Shown: in pieces, positions 34,138-43,248 of the stretch | How the letters are laid out: the number at the start of each line of letters is the position of its first letter | Numbering within the stretch: the first letter of the stretch is position 1 | NCBI RefSeq assembly: GCF_004801885.1 | Contig: NZ_SSSM01000001.1 | Coordinates: 124,001-188,000 of the forward strand | From: Naasia lichenicola | Lineage (GTDB): Bacteria; Actinomycetota; Actinomycetes; Actinomycetales; Microbacteriaceae | DNA: 64,000 nt | Direction of reading: 5' to 3' | The notes under the pieces: model-generated | Told to the model about the DNA's origin: nothing | Seen by the model: only the letters and a program-made list of their open reading frames with translations | The model's database searches: none | Made by a program: the position numbers and the translations under genes

Positions 34138-35868
34138 TCAGCCATGCGGGCGGTAGGTGATCGGCAGGCGGCGGTCGCGGCCGAAGGCCATCTGCGAGAT
34201 CTTCGTGCCGATGGCGCTCTGCCGGCGCTTCCACTCCGCGCGGTCGACGAGGCGCAGGATGTCGTCCACCAGCTCGGGCGGATAGCCGAGGTCGGCGATG
34301 TCCTGCGGGCCGAATCGGCGGCCGATGAAGGCGTCGAGGATCGCGTCGAGGTCCTCGTAGGGCGGCAGCGAGTCCTGATCCTCCTGGCCCGGCCGCAGCT
34401 CGGCCGACGGCGGCTTGCTGATCGAGTTCTCGGGGATGGGCGGCACCTCGCCGCGGGCCGCGGCCGCCTCATTGCGCCAGCGCGCGAGCTCCCAGACGAG
34501 CATCTTCGGCACGTCCTTGAGCGGTCCGAAGCCGCCCACGGAGTCGCCATAGATCGTCGAGTAGCCCACCGCGAGCTCGCTCTTGTTGCCCGTCGTCAGC
34601 ACCAGGTGACCCTCGGCGTTGGACAGGCCCATCAGGATGACTCCGCGCACGCGCGCCTGCAGGTTCTCGGCGGCGAGGCCGTCGAGGTGCAGCTGCGTCT
34701 CGAACGGCGTCACCAGGTCGATGATCGCCTCGGTGCGGTAGTGCACTCCGATCCGCTCCGCCAGGTCGTCGGCGTCTCCACGGGAGTGGTCGCTCGAGTG
34801 CCGGGACGGCATGGAGACGCCGTAGACCCGATCGGCGCCGATCGCGTCGGCGGCGATGGAGGCGACGACGGACGAGTCGATCCCACCCGAGAGACCCAGG
34901 ATGACGGACGGGAAGCCGTTCTTCTCGACGTAGTCGCGCAGGCCGAGGACCAGGGCGTTCCAGATCTGCTCGCGGTCGTCGGGCAGCTCGGCGATGTCCG
35001 AGGCGAGCGGAGGCTTGGCGCCCCCGCGCTTCGGAAGCTCGATCCGGTTGATCCCCTCGGTGATCGACGGGGGAGTGGCCGCCTCCGCCTGCACGTCGAC
35101 GATCAGCAGGTGCTCCTCGAACTGCGGGGCGCGGGCCAGGATCCTGCCGTGCTGGTCGACCACGACGCTGTCCCCGTCGAAGACGAGGTCGTCCTGGCCG
35201 CCGACGAGGTTGACGTAGGCCACGACGGTGTCGGTCTCGAGCGATCGCTTCTGCACGAGCGGCAGTCGGATGTCGTCCTTGTCCCGCTCGTACGGCGACG
35301 CGTTGATCACGAACAGCACGCCGGCATCGGCGCTCGAGACCCGGCTGACCGGCCCGCCGTCGCGCCAGATGTCCTCGCAGACCGCGAGCGCGACATCGAC
35401 GTCGCCGATGCGGAGCACGATCAGCTCGTCGCCCGGGATGAAGTTACGGTACTCGTCGAAGACCGAGTAGTTGGGCAGGTGGAACTTGGCCTGACGCCCG
35501 ATCAGCTCGCCGCCGTAGAGCACGCCAGCGCAGTTCTGAGCGATCGCGGTGGGCGCGTTGCTCGTGCCTTCGAGGCGCGGATCGAACGGGCCGTCCGGGT
35601 ACCCGACGATGACGGGCACGTCGCCCAGGCCCTCCTCCTTCAGCCGGGTCGCCAGCGCGAGCACGGAGTCGTGCGCCGACCGCAGGAACGAGGGGCGGGT
35701 GGCGAGGTCTTCGATCGGATATCCGGAGATCGCCATCTCGCCGAAGCCGACGAGATCGGCCCCGGCCGCGACGGCGCGCCGGGTGAACTCGACGATCTGA
35801 TCGGAGTTGGCCTTGAGGGCGCCGACCACAGGGTTCGTCTGGGCGAGCGCCAAGCGAACGGCTGGCAC
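34138..35868 (-). CDS. nadE: Glutamine-dependent NAD(+) synthetase
   Basis: A 576-residue bifunctional enzyme for the last step of NAD synthesis. The N-terminal nitrilase domain (about 1-260) releases ammonia from glutamine; its Glu lies in GFGEMAISGYP, Lys in QAKFHLPNY and Cys in AVCEDIW. The C-terminal domain adenylates and amidates nicotinate adenine dinucleotide (P-loop GLSGGIDSSVV; TTGNKSELAVGYST). The GTG at 35868 is preferred because TAGGCT lies exactly 7 nt upstream; another GTG at 35874 is too close to that hexamer. Divergent from glnA2. Confidence 0.93.
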   Translation of the reverse strand: MPAVRLALAQTNPVVGALKANSDQIVEFTRRAVAAGADLVGFGEMAISGYPIEDLATRPSFLRSAHDSVLALATRLKEEGLGDVPVIVGYPDGPFDPRLEGTSNAPTAIAQNCAGVLYGGELIGRQAKFHLPNYSVFDEYRNFIPGDELIVLRIGDVDVALAVCEDIWRDGGPVSRVSSADAGVLFVINASPYERDKDDIRLPLVQKRSLETDTVVAYVNLVGGQDDLVFDGDSVVVDQHGRILARAPQFEEHLLIVDVQAEAATPPSITEGINRIELPKRGGAKPPLASDIAELPDDREQIWNALVLGLRDYVEKNGFPSVILGLSGGIDSSVVASIAADAIGADRVYGVSMPSRHSSDHSRGDADDLAERIGVHYRTEAIIDLVTPFETQLHLDGLAAENLQARVRGVILMGLSNAEGHLVLTTGNKSELAVGYSTIYGDSVGGFGPLKDVPKMLVWELARWRNEAAAARGEVPPIPENSISKPPSAELRPGQEDQDSLPPYEDLDAILDAFIGRRFGPQDIADLGYPPELVDDILRLVDRAEWKRRQSAIGTKISQMAFGRDRRLPITYRPHG

Positions 35869-35893
35869 AGCCACTAGCCTAATAGGGCACCAA

Positions 35894-35912
35894 ACGGGGG
35901 TTTCGCCCCCGT
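35894..35912. other. Small GC hairpin in the nadE-glnA2 divergent region
   Basis: ACGGGGG-TTTCG-CCCCCGT: a 7-bp perfect stem with a 5-nt loop. It lies about 100 nt before the glnA2 start and just upstream of the nadE promoter. It could sit in the glnA2 leader; no U-tract follows. Confidence 0.5.
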
Positions 35913-36008
35913 GCTGCGCAGGCGCTGCGACGCCTCGACAGCAGACACGCGAAGGCCGCAAGGCTCGAGGATCAGGCGGGCCGACTGGCCTGCGAGGAAG
36001 GCCGGCCA

Positions 36009-37367
36009 GTGGTCGACAAGCAGCGCGACTTCGTACTCCGCACCATCGAGGAGCGCGGCATCAAGTTCGTGCGACTCTGGTTCACCGACGTCGTCGGCAC
36101 GCTCAAGTCCGTCGCCATCGCGCCGGCCGAGGTGGAGGGCGCGTTCGCCGAGGGCCTCGGATTCGACGGTTCGGCGATCGAGGGCCTGACCCGCGCGTTC
36201 GAAGCGGATGTGCTGGCGCACCCCGATCCCACGACGTTCCAGATCCTGCCCTGGCGGGGCGAGATCGACCCGACCGCGCGGATGTTCTGCGACATCACCA
36301 CGCCCGACGGCCAGCCCCACGCCGCCGACCCCCGCAACGTCCTCAAGCGCACCCTCGCGAAGGCCGCCGAGCGCGGCTTCACCTTCTACACGCACCCCGA
36401 GATCGAGTTCTACCTGCTGAAGTCGAGCCAGTTCGGCGCCGACGGCCCCGAGCCGGTCGACTCCGCCGGCTACTTCGACAACGTGCCCGGCGGCACCGCG
36501 CACGACTTCCGCCGCCGCTCCGTCCGGATGCTCGAGGACCTCGGCATCTCGGTGGAGTTCAGCCACCACGAAGCCGGCCCGGGCCAGAACGAGATCGACC
36601 TCCGGTACGCCGATGCGCTGACCACCGCGGACAACATCATGACCTTCCGCACGGTCATCAAGGAGGTGGCCATCGAGCAGGGCGTCTATGCGACGTTCAT
36701 GCCGAAGCCGCTGCAGAACGAGCCGGGCTCGGGCATGCACATGCACCTCTCGCTGTTCGAGGGCGACACCAACGCGTTCTACGACGCGAGCGCCCAGTAC
36801 CAGCTGTCCACGATCGGCCGTCAGTTCATCGCCGGCCTGCTGCACCACGCTCCCGAGATCACCGCGGTGACGAACCAGTTCGTCAACTCCTACAAGCGGC
36901 TCTGGGGCGGTTCGGGCCAGTCCAAGCTGGGAGAGGCGCCGAGCTTCGTCACCTGGGGCCACAACAACCGCTCCGCGCTGGTGCGCGTGCCGCTGTACAA
37001 GCCCAACAAGGGCCAGTCGTCCCGTGTCGAGTACCGCGCCATCGACTCGGCCGCGAACCCGTACCTCGCCCTGTCGCTCATGCTCGCCGCCGGCCTCAAG
37101 GGCATCGAGGAGGGCTACGAGCTCCCCGCCGAGGCCGAGGACAACGTGTGGGAGATGAGCGACGCCGAGCGTCGCGCGCTGGGCTACAAGCCGCTGCCTG
37201 CGAGCCTCGACCACGCCATCCAGCACATGGAGGACTCCGAGCTCGTCGCCGAGACCCTCGGCGAGCAGGTCTTCAACTACGTGCTGCTCAACAAGCGCCG
37301 CGAGTGGCGCGAGTACCGCGCGCAGGTCACTCCCTACGAGCTGCGCTCCAACCTCGAGGTGCTCTGA
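36009..37367 (+). CDS. glnA2: Glutamine synthetase, type I (GlnA2-like)
   Basis: A 452-residue GS of the shorter subfamily found in actinobacteria as GlnA2. Active-site segments: LWFTDVVGTLKSVAI, LGFDGSAIEGL, THPEIEFYLL, GPGQNEIDLRYADAL, GSGMHMHLSLFEG (ammonia/ATP site), and AIDSAANPYLALS. The tyrosine-containing adenylylation loop present in the other GS (at 41666) is missing, so this enzyme is probably not controlled by GlnE even though glnE is the next gene. The GTG start has AGGAAGG 7 nt upstream. It may act on glutamine synthesis or as a polyamine/gamma-glutamyl ligase (inference). Confidence 0.93.
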   Translation: MVDKQRDFVLRTIEERGIKFVRLWFTDVVGTLKSVAIAPAEVEGAFAEGLGFDGSAIEGLTRAFEADVLAHPDPTTFQILPWRGEIDPTARMFCDITTPDGQPHAADPRNVLKRTLAKAAERGFTFYTHPEIEFYLLKSSQFGADGPEPVDSAGYFDNVPGGTAHDFRRRSVRMLEDLGISVEFSHHEAGPGQNEIDLRYADALTTADNIMTFRTVIKEVAIEQGVYATFMPKPLQNEPGSGMHMHLSLFEGDTNAFYDASAQYQLSTIGRQFIAGLLHHAPEITAVTNQFVNSYKRLWGGSGQSKLGEAPSFVTWGHNNRSALVRVPLYKPNKGQSSRVEYRAIDSAANPYLALSLMLAAGLKGIEEGYELPAEAEDNVWEMSDAERRALGYKPLPASLDHAIQHMEDSELVAETLGEQVFNYVLLNKRREWREYRAQVTPYELRSNLEVL

Positions 37368-37432
37368 GCGGTCGCGCCATGCGATCGAGCCAGCGGCGAC
37401 TCGAGCGGATCCGGCTGAACGGCGGCGCAATG

Positions 37433-37484
37433 ATGCGACGACACGGTGCGACGACACGGTGCGACGTGATGGTGCGGCGGCACA
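37433..37484 (+). repeat. Four imperfect 13-bp tandem repeats upstream of glnE
   Basis: Units resembling GTGCGACGACACG begin at 37433, 37446, 37459 and 37472, the first two nearly identical and the last two diverged. They end about 13 nt before the glnE start, within the glnA2-glnE gap. Confidence 0.7.
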
Positions 37485-37497
37485 GTGCGGGTAGGTC

Positions 37498-40400
37498 ATG
37501 CGCCGTGAGCTGATGTCCCTCACCGAGATGGCGAAGCTCGGCTTCGCCGACCTCGGCACTGTCGCCGACCGCCTCGTCGAGCTCGAGGAACTGGGACGGA
37601 CTCCATCGGAGGAGCTGCTCTCCGTCTTCGGGGATTCAGCCGATCCGGATCAGGCCCTCGACTGGCTGATCTCGCTCGGCCGGCGACATCCCGATGCGCT
37701 CCGCTCGACCCTGGCGTCCGCGGGAGTGACCCGTCGGCTCGTCCGAGCCCTGGGAGCGTCGTCGGCGCTCGGCGAGTTCGTGCTCCGCCACCCGGAGCAG
37801 ATCGCGGCGCTCGGCGAGCCCATCGTCACCCCGCCGACTCCCGAGGAGCTGACCGACGATCTGCTCGCCTCCGTCGGCGCCCAGCCGACCGGCGTCGCCA
37901 CCGTCGGCGGCGACAAGGGCCGGGTCGCGCTCCGGGTCGCCTACCGCCGGCAGCTGCTGCGCCTCGCCGCCTGGGATCTGGGACAGCCGCGCCCGGTCGA
38001 CGCCATCCACGTCGTCACCGCCGCACTCGCCGATCTCGCCTCGGCAGCGCTGGACGCCTCCCTGGCGGTCGCCCGCCTCGACGCGACCCGCCGCGGCACC
38101 GGTCCCGGCGTCTTCAGCGCCGAGGTGCTCGCCCAGACACGGCTCGCCATCATCGGCATGGGCAAGGCGGGTGCCCGCGAGCTCAACTACGTGAGCGACG
38201 TGGATGTCATCTTCGTCGCCGAGTGCGCGACCGACACCGACATCGCCGTGGATCGGATGATCCCCGCGGCCACCCGGCTCGCCATGCTGACCATGCAGGG
38301 CGTGCACGAGACCGCCGTCGAGCCGCCGCTCTGGGAGGTGGACGCCAACCTCCGCCCCGAGGGCAAGGATGGCGCGCTTGTCCGGACCCTCGAATCGCAC
38401 ATCGCCTACTACGACCGCTGGGCCAAGGACTGGGAGTTCCAGGCGCTGCTGAAGGCGCGGCCCCTTGCCGGCGATCGCGAGCTGGGGGAGCGCTACGTCG
38501 AGGCGCTGGCGCCCAAGGTGTGGAGCAGCGCCAGCCGACCGAACTTCGTCGAGCAGGTGCAGCGCATGCGCGAGCGGGTCACCGACTTCATCCCGGCCGA
38601 CGAGCGGGAGGTCCAGCTCAAGCTCGGTCCCGGAGGGCTGCGGGACATCGAGTTCACCGTGCAGCTGCTCCAGCTCGTTCACGGCCAGACCGACCCGTCG
38701 GTGCGCGAGCGCGGCACGCTGCGTGCTCTGGACGCCCTCGCCGCCGCCGGGTACATCGGACGGACGGAATCCGCGGAGTTCGCCGAGGACTATCGCGTGC
38801 TGCGTCTGCTGGAGCATCGGCTTCAGCTCGAGCAGCTGAGCCGAACGCATCTCATGCCGCGAGACGAGGAGCGGCTGCGGGTGCTCGCCCGGGCCACCCG
38901 GCTCGGCTCGTCGGCGAAGGAGCTCACCGCGCGCTGGCAGCGCACCAAGCGCCAGGTCCGCAGCCTGCACGAGCGCCTGTTCTACCGGCCGCTGCTCTCC
39001 GCTGTGGCGCGGCTGCCCGAGCAGTCGCTGCAGCTGACCAGCGCGCAGGCCGAAGCGCGACTCAAGGCGATCGGCTTCATCGATCCGCACGGCGCCCTCG
39101 CGCACATCGCCGCGCTCACCCAGGGCGTCTCCCGCCGCGCCACGATGCAGCGGACCCTGCTCCCGGTCCTGCTCGAATGGTTCGCCGCGGGCGCGAACCC
39201 CGATGCCGGTCTGCTCGCCTTCCGCCGGATCAGCGAGTCCCTGGGCGAGACCGCCTGGTATCTGCGCATGCTGCGCGACTCTCAAGCAGCCGCGTTCCGG
39301 CTGACCCAGGTCCTGGCGGGATCGCGCTTCGTGGTCGAGCTGATGGAGCTCTACCCGGAGGCCACCCGCTGGCTCGAGGACGACGAGCAGCTCCGGCCGC
39401 GCAGCTGGGACGCCCTCCGCGAGGAGACGCTCGCCACCGTGGCGCGGCATGCCGACCGCGACTCCGCAGCAGCCGCGCTCCGGACCGCTCGACGCCGAGA
39501 GTACCTGCGGCTCGCGCTGGCAGGCATCCTCGGCATCATCCGGATCGAGGAGCTCGGGCAGGCGCTGTCCAGCGTGACGAGCGCGATCCTGACGGGGGTC
39601 CTGCGCAGCATCCGGCGCGACGAGGGACCGTGGCCGGAGTTCGCGATCATCGCCATGGGCCGATACGGGGGAGCGGAGCTCGGCTTCGGCTCCGACGCGG
39701 ACATCATCTACGTGTATCGGCCGATCGCCGGCATGGCGCCCGAGCTCGCGCAGTCCCGCGCCGAGTTCATCGTCAGCGAGTTCACCCGGCTGACCGAGGA
39801 TCACCGCCTGCCGCTCGACCTCGACATCGGGCTGCGGCCCGAGGGCAAGAACGGCGCCGTCGTGCGCTCGCTGCGCTCCTACGAGGCGTACTACCAGCGC
39901 TGGTCGCTCACCTGGGAGGCCCAGGCGCTGCTGCGGGCGCGCGGTGTGGCCGGCGACCACGGCCTCGTGCAGGACTTCACGGCGCTCGCCGATCGAGTCC
40001 GGTATCCCCGGAAGATCAGCGAGAACGACGTGCGGGAGGTCAAGCGGATCAAGGCGCGGGTGGAGAACGAGCGCCTGCCGCATGGCGCCGATCCCGCGCG
40101 GCACCTCAAGCTCGGTCGCGGAACCTTGAGCGACGTCGAGTGGCTCGTCCAGCTGCTCCAGCTGCAGCACGGCTCGCGGGTGAAGGGCCTGAGGACGCCG
40201 TCGACGCTCGCTGCGCTGGCTGCCGCGGAGTCGTCGAGGCTACTGAAGAAGGACGATGCGGCCGCGCTGAGGGAGGCGTGGATCCTCGCGTCACGGCTGC
40301 GTTCGGCGATGACGCTGTCGACCAACAAGACGTCGGACATCCTGCCGTCGGAGGTCACCCAGCTCGACGGCGTCGCGCGGCTGCTCGAATACCCGCCCGG

Positions 40401-40512
40401 CTCGGCGGCGCTGCTCGAAGAGCACTACCTGCGGGTGACCCGGCGTTCGCGGACCGTCTTCGAGCGGCTGTTCTACGGCGAGGTCGAGCGCCTCCGCGAG
40501 CCCACCTTCTGA
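37498..40512 (+). CDS. glnE: Bifunctional glutamine-synthetase adenylyltransferase/deadenylase
   Basis: A 1004-residue enzyme that reversibly adenylylates GlnA in response to nitrogen status. Two nucleotidyltransferase domains are both intact: the first has GMGKAGARELNYVSDVDVIFV (about 220), the second AMGRYGGAELGFGSDADIIYV (about 720). Each is followed by a GlnD-UR-like helical domain containing LKLGPGGLRDIEF or LKLGRGTLSDVEW. Length is normal. The ATG at 37498 gives the longest form; a further in-frame ATG at MSLTEMAKLG is possible. Its target is presumably the glnA product encoded about 4 kb downstream. Confidence 0.95.
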   Translation: MRRELMSLTEMAKLGFADLGTVADRLVELEELGRTPSEELLSVFGDSADPDQALDWLISLGRRHPDALRSTLASAGVTRRLVRALGASSALGEFVLRHPEQIAALGEPIVTPPTPEELTDDLLASVGAQPTGVATVGGDKGRVALRVAYRRQLLRLAAWDLGQPRPVDAIHVVTAALADLASAALDASLAVARLDATRRGTGPGVFSAEVLAQTRLAIIGMGKAGARELNYVSDVDVIFVAECATDTDIAVDRMIPAATRLAMLTMQGVHETAVEPPLWEVDANLRPEGKDGALVRTLESHIAYYDRWAKDWEFQALLKARPLAGDRELGERYVEALAPKVWSSASRPNFVEQVQRMRERVTDFIPADEREVQLKLGPGGLRDIEFTVQLLQLVHGQTDPSVRERGTLRALDALAAAGYIGRTESAEFAEDYRVLRLLEHRLQLEQLSRTHLMPRDEERLRVLARATRLGSSAKELTARWQRTKRQVRSLHERLFYRPLLSAVARLPEQSLQLTSAQAEARLKAIGFIDPHGALAHIAALTQGVSRRATMQRTLLPVLLEWFAAGANPDAGLLAFRRISESLGETAWYLRMLRDSQAAAFRLTQVLAGSRFVVELMELYPEATRWLEDDEQLRPRSWDALREETLATVARHADRDSAAAALRTARRREYLRLALAGILGIIRIEELGQALSSVTSAILTGVLRSIRRDEGPWPEFAIIAMGRYGGAELGFGSDADIIYVYRPIAGMAPELAQSRAEFIVSEFTRLTEDHRLPLDLDIGLRPEGKNGAVVRSLRSYEAYYQRWSLTWEAQALLRARGVAGDHGLVQDFTALADRVRYPRKISENDVREVKRIKARVENERLPHGADPARHLKLGRGTLSDVEWLVQLLQLQHGSRVKGLRTPSTLAALAAAESSRLLKKDDAAALREAWILASRLRSAMTLSTNKTSDILPSEVTQLDGVARLLEYPPGSAALLEEHYLRVTRRSRTVFERLFYGEVERLREPTF

Positions 40513-40541
40513 GTCGCGCGCCCTTTGCGCGGTCTGCAGAA

Positions 40542-40573
40542 CCGAACGCGGTCGGTACACCGACCGCGTTCGG
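40542..40573. repeat. Perfect 15-bp-stem hairpin, CCGAACGCGGTC family
   Basis: CCGAACGCGGTCGGT and ACCGACCGCGTTCGG flank a 2-nt loop. It lies between the convergent glnE and nitrilase-family genes and is likely a shared terminator. Best-preserved copy of the family. Confidence 0.75.
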
Positions 40574-40619
40574 CTATAGCGACCGCGCGAGCACCGCGCA
40601 CCGCGCACCGACGGTTTGG

Positions 40620-41483
40620 CTAGAGGCGGGACTTCCACACGTCGGCGTCGAGGCGGCCGGAGTAGAGCGGCAGCGGCACGTTCACATCGCCCGGCACGAA
40701 CTGCTGCCACGGCCGGCTGACGCCCGCGGTGCCGAAGTCGCGGGCGTGCTGCACGTCGTCGAGGTCGATCACCGTGCTGAGCACCTGGGCGGACGAGTCC
40801 ACAGCCTGGGAGCGGATGCCGCCCTGCGGATCGATGAGCAGGCTCTGGCCGCGTCCATCCGGCGCCGCGGCGTTGACGCTCGCGAAGAACACCTGATTGA
40901 CGATGGCATTCGCCTGCGCGATGACGAGCTCCTGAGCGCGATCCGCCGTCGGCGTCTTGACAACGTTGAGGATGAGCTCCGCGCCCATCCACGCCAGGTG
41001 GCGCGTGCTCTCGGGGAACCACGAGTCGTAGCAGATCGACAGTCCTACCCGACCGAAGTCCTCCATGTCGAAGACGACGAACTCGGTGCCCGGGGTGACC
41101 GTCTCGTACGGCCGCCACGGGAACATCTTGCGGTAGCTGGCCACCCGCTCTCCGCGAGGAGAGTAGACGGCGGATGTGTTGTGGAACTCGCCGTTCGCGC
41201 CGCGCTCGAGGAAGCTGCCGGGCGCCAACCAGATGCCGAGATCGCTGGCGAGCTGCGACAGTGCTGCATCCCGCGGACCGTCGAGAGGCTCGGCCAGCGC
41301 GAACTCGTCGCCGCTGCCGTCGGCGAACTCCTCACCGGGCGTCAGGTGCAGCTCGGGGTAGACGAAGAGCCGCGTGCTCGGGTGGATGCGGGTCAGTCTT
41401 TCGACGTCGGTGGCGAAGAGAGCCAGGTCGCCTCCCGCCACAGAGGCTTCCTGGACGAGGGCGATCGGCAGCGGACGGCTCAT
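40620..41483 (-). CDS. Carbon-nitrogen hydrolase (nitrilase superfamily)
   Basis: A 287-residue amidohydrolase with a complete triad: Glu in FVYPELHL, Lys in SYRKMFPW and Cys in SICYDSWFPE. It is a different branch from the enzyme at 28801 (WFPEST rather than EFPEL after the cysteine). Substrate unknown; the setting between glnE and glnA suggests release of ammonia from an amide (inference). TAGCCT-CGAACC precedes the ATG at leaderless spacing. Confidence 0.9.
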   Translation of the reverse strand: MSRPLPIALVQEASVAGGDLALFATDVERLTRIHPSTRLFVYPELHLTPGEEFADGSGDEFALAEPLDGPRDAALSQLASDLGIWLAPGSFLERGANGEFHNTSAVYSPRGERVASYRKMFPWRPYETVTPGTEFVVFDMEDFGRVGLSICYDSWFPESTRHLAWMGAELILNVVKTPTADRAQELVIAQANAIVNQVFFASVNAAAPDGRGQSLLIDPQGGIRSQAVDSSAQVLSTVIDLDDVQHARDFGTAGVSRPWQQFVPGDVNVPLPLYSGRLDADVWKSRL

Positions 41484-41532
41484 GGTTCGAGGCTATCCGC
41501 ACGCCCCCCTCTCAAGATCCGCCGTTCAAACG

Positions 41533-41583
41533 CCGAACGCGGTCGTTGCGACCGAGCGCGGTGAATAGACCGACCGCGTTCGG
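41533..41583. repeat. Palindromic repeat, CCGAACGCGGTC family
   Basis: CCGAACGCGGTCG (41533-41545) and CGACCGCGTTCGG (41571-41583) pair around a 25-nt loop containing GACCGAGCGCGGT. It lies downstream of glnA and upstream of the nitrilase-family gene, so it may terminate glnA transcription. Confidence 0.7.
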
Positions 41584-41665
41584 TTGCGACGACCGCGCGA
41601 GTGGCCTGCGAGCGCCGAACGGGCGGCCACCGAGGTGACCGCCCGTCGAATAGTGACGCTGAGGA

Positions 41666-43102
41666 TCAGACCCCGTAGTAGAGCTCGTACTCGAAGGGGT
41701 GCGGACGCTGCGCGAGGGGCTTGATCTCCTTCTCGCGCTTGTAGTCGATCCAGGTGTCGATGAGGTCCTGGGTGAACACGTTGCCCTGCAGCAGGTAGTC
41801 GTGGTCGGCCTCCAGCGCGTCGAGGACGGCGCCGAGCGATCCGGGAACCTGCGGGATGGACTTGGCCTCCTCAGGCGGCAGCTCGTAGAGGTCCTTGTCG
41901 ACGGGCTCGTGCGGCTCGATCCGGTTCTTGATCCCGTCGAGACCGGCCATCAGCTGCGCGGCGAAGGCGAGGTACGGGTTGCCCGAGGCGTCGGGCGCGC
42001 GGAACTCGATGCGCTTGGCCTTGGGGTTCGTGCCCGTGATCGGGATGCGGATCGCAGCCGACCGGTTGCCGGCCGAGTAGACCAGGTTGACCGGCGCCTC
42101 GAAGCCCGGGACCAGACGGTGGTAGCTGTTCACCGTGGGGTTGGTGAAGGCGAGCAGCGACGGGGCGTGCTTGAGGATGCCGCCGATGTACCAGCGCGCG
42201 AGGTCGGACAGTCCGCCGTAGCCGGCCTCGTCGTAGAACAGCGGCTTGCCGTCGGCCCACAGCGACTGGTGAGTGTGCATGCCGGATCCGTTGTCGCCGA
42301 ACAGCGGCTTCGGCATGAAGGTCGCGGTCTTGCCCCACTGGAAGGCGGTGTTCTTGACGATGTACTTAAACTTCAGGATGTCGTCGGCCGCGTGCACCAT
42401 GGTGTCGAAGCGGTAGTTGATCTCGCCCTGGCCGGCGGTGCCGACCTCGTGGTGGGCGCGCTCGAGGATCAGGCCGGCGTCGATCAGCTTGAGCGAGATG
42501 TCGTCGCGCAGATCGGCGTGCTGGTCGACGGGGCTCACGGGGAAGTAGCCGCCCTTGTACGGCGTCTTGTTGGCGAGGTTGCCGCCCTCCTCCTCGCGCC
42601 CGCTGTTCCATGCCGCCTCGGAGGAGTCGACCTGGTAGAAGCTCGAGTACTGGTTCACCTCGTAGCGCACGTCGTCGAAGATGTAGAACTCGGCCTCGGG
42701 CGCGAAGAACGCGGTGTCGGCGATGCCGGTCGAGGCGAGGTACTTCTCGGCCTTCTTGGCGACCTGGCGCGGGTCCTTGCCGTACACCTCGCCGTTGCGC
42801 GGGTTGAAGATGTCGAAGACGACGATCAGGGTGCGCTCGGCGCGGAACGGGTCGACGTACGCGGTCGAGATGTCGGGGATGAGCTGCATGTCGGACTCGT
42901 GGATGTTCGCGAAGCCGCGGATGGACGAGCCGTCGAACAGCTGGCCGACGGAGAAGAACTCCTCATCGACGGTCGAGGCGGGGATGTTGAAGTGCTGCTG
43001 CACCCCGGGAAGATCGGTGAATCGGATGTCGAGGAACTTGACCCCGGTGTCCTTGATGAACTTGATTACCTCGGATGAATCACTGAACTTGGGGTGAGAC
43101 AT
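41666..43102 (-). CDS. glnA: Glutamine synthetase, type I, adenylylatable
   Basis: A 478-residue main ammonia-assimilating enzyme, forming glutamine from glutamate, ammonia and ATP. Motifs: [61 protein letters not shown] and the adenylylation loop [16 protein letters not shown], whose tyrosine is the GlnE target. The ATG at 43102 has GAGGAG upstream. About 79 nt further upstream is a four-site GlnR-type operator, so transcription should respond to nitrogen limitation, with GlnE adding post-translational control. Confidence 0.96.
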   Translation of the reverse strand: MSHPKFSDSSEVIKFIKDTGVKFLDIRFTDLPGVQQHFNIPASTVDEEFFSVGQLFDGSSIRGFANIHESDMQLIPDISTAYVDPFRAERTLIVVFDIFNPRNGEVYGKDPRQVAKKAEKYLASTGIADTAFFAPEAEFYIFDDVRYEVNQYSSFYQVDSSEAAWNSGREEEGGNLANKTPYKGGYFPVSPVDQHADLRDDISLKLIDAGLILERAHHEVGTAGQGEINYRFDTMVHAADDILKFKYIVKNTAFQWGKTATFMPKPLFGDNGSGMHTHQSLWADGKPLFYDEAGYGGLSDLARWYIGGILKHAPSLLAFTNPTVNSYHRLVPGFEAPVNLVYSAGNRSAAIRIPITGTNPKAKRIEFRAPDASGNPYLAFAAQLMAGLDGIKNRIEPHEPVDKDLYELPPEEAKSIPQVPGSLGAVLDALEADHDYLLQGNVFTQDLIDTWIDYKREKEIKPLAQRPHPFEYELYYGV

Positions 43103-43180
43103 AGAGCAGTACTCCTCGATGCGGGTGTGCGTTTGATAGAGATCGGCGTTGCATACGCCCTCCGACGATAGGAGCCTGCG

Positions 43181-43218
43181 GTTTCCCCGTCGTGACGCGA
43201 ATGTTGCCTGAATATTAC
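43181..43218 (-). promoter_or_regulatory. GlnR-type operator upstream of glnA
   Basis: On the minus strand the sequence reads GTAAT-N6-GCAAC-N6-GTCAC-N6-GAAAC, four half-sites with exact 6-nt spacers. This matches the known actinobacterial GlnR pattern gTnAC-n6-GaAAC repeated twice; GTCAC-N6-GAAAC is a perfect pair. A TATCGT hexamer, a plausible -10, follows closely towards glnA. Confidence 0.8.
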
Positions 43219-43248
43219 AGGGGTGATTCCACCGGCTACCGTTGGAGG

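Noticed and set aside
33946-35877. A 643-codon plus-strand frame opposite nadE
   Set aside because: Antisense shadow of a gene with intact nitrilase and synthetase motifs.
35875-36008. A glutamine riboswitch in the leader of glnA2
   Set aside because: Only a plain 7-bp hairpin is visible; the conserved riboswitch segments were not seen.
37433-37484. A CRISPR array
   Set aside because: Units are 13 bp, imperfect and without spacers; no cas genes in the window.
38223-41564. A 1113-codon plus-strand frame overlapping glnE
   Set aside because: Out-of-frame reading of glnE, extremely Arg/Ala-rich, no conserved motif.
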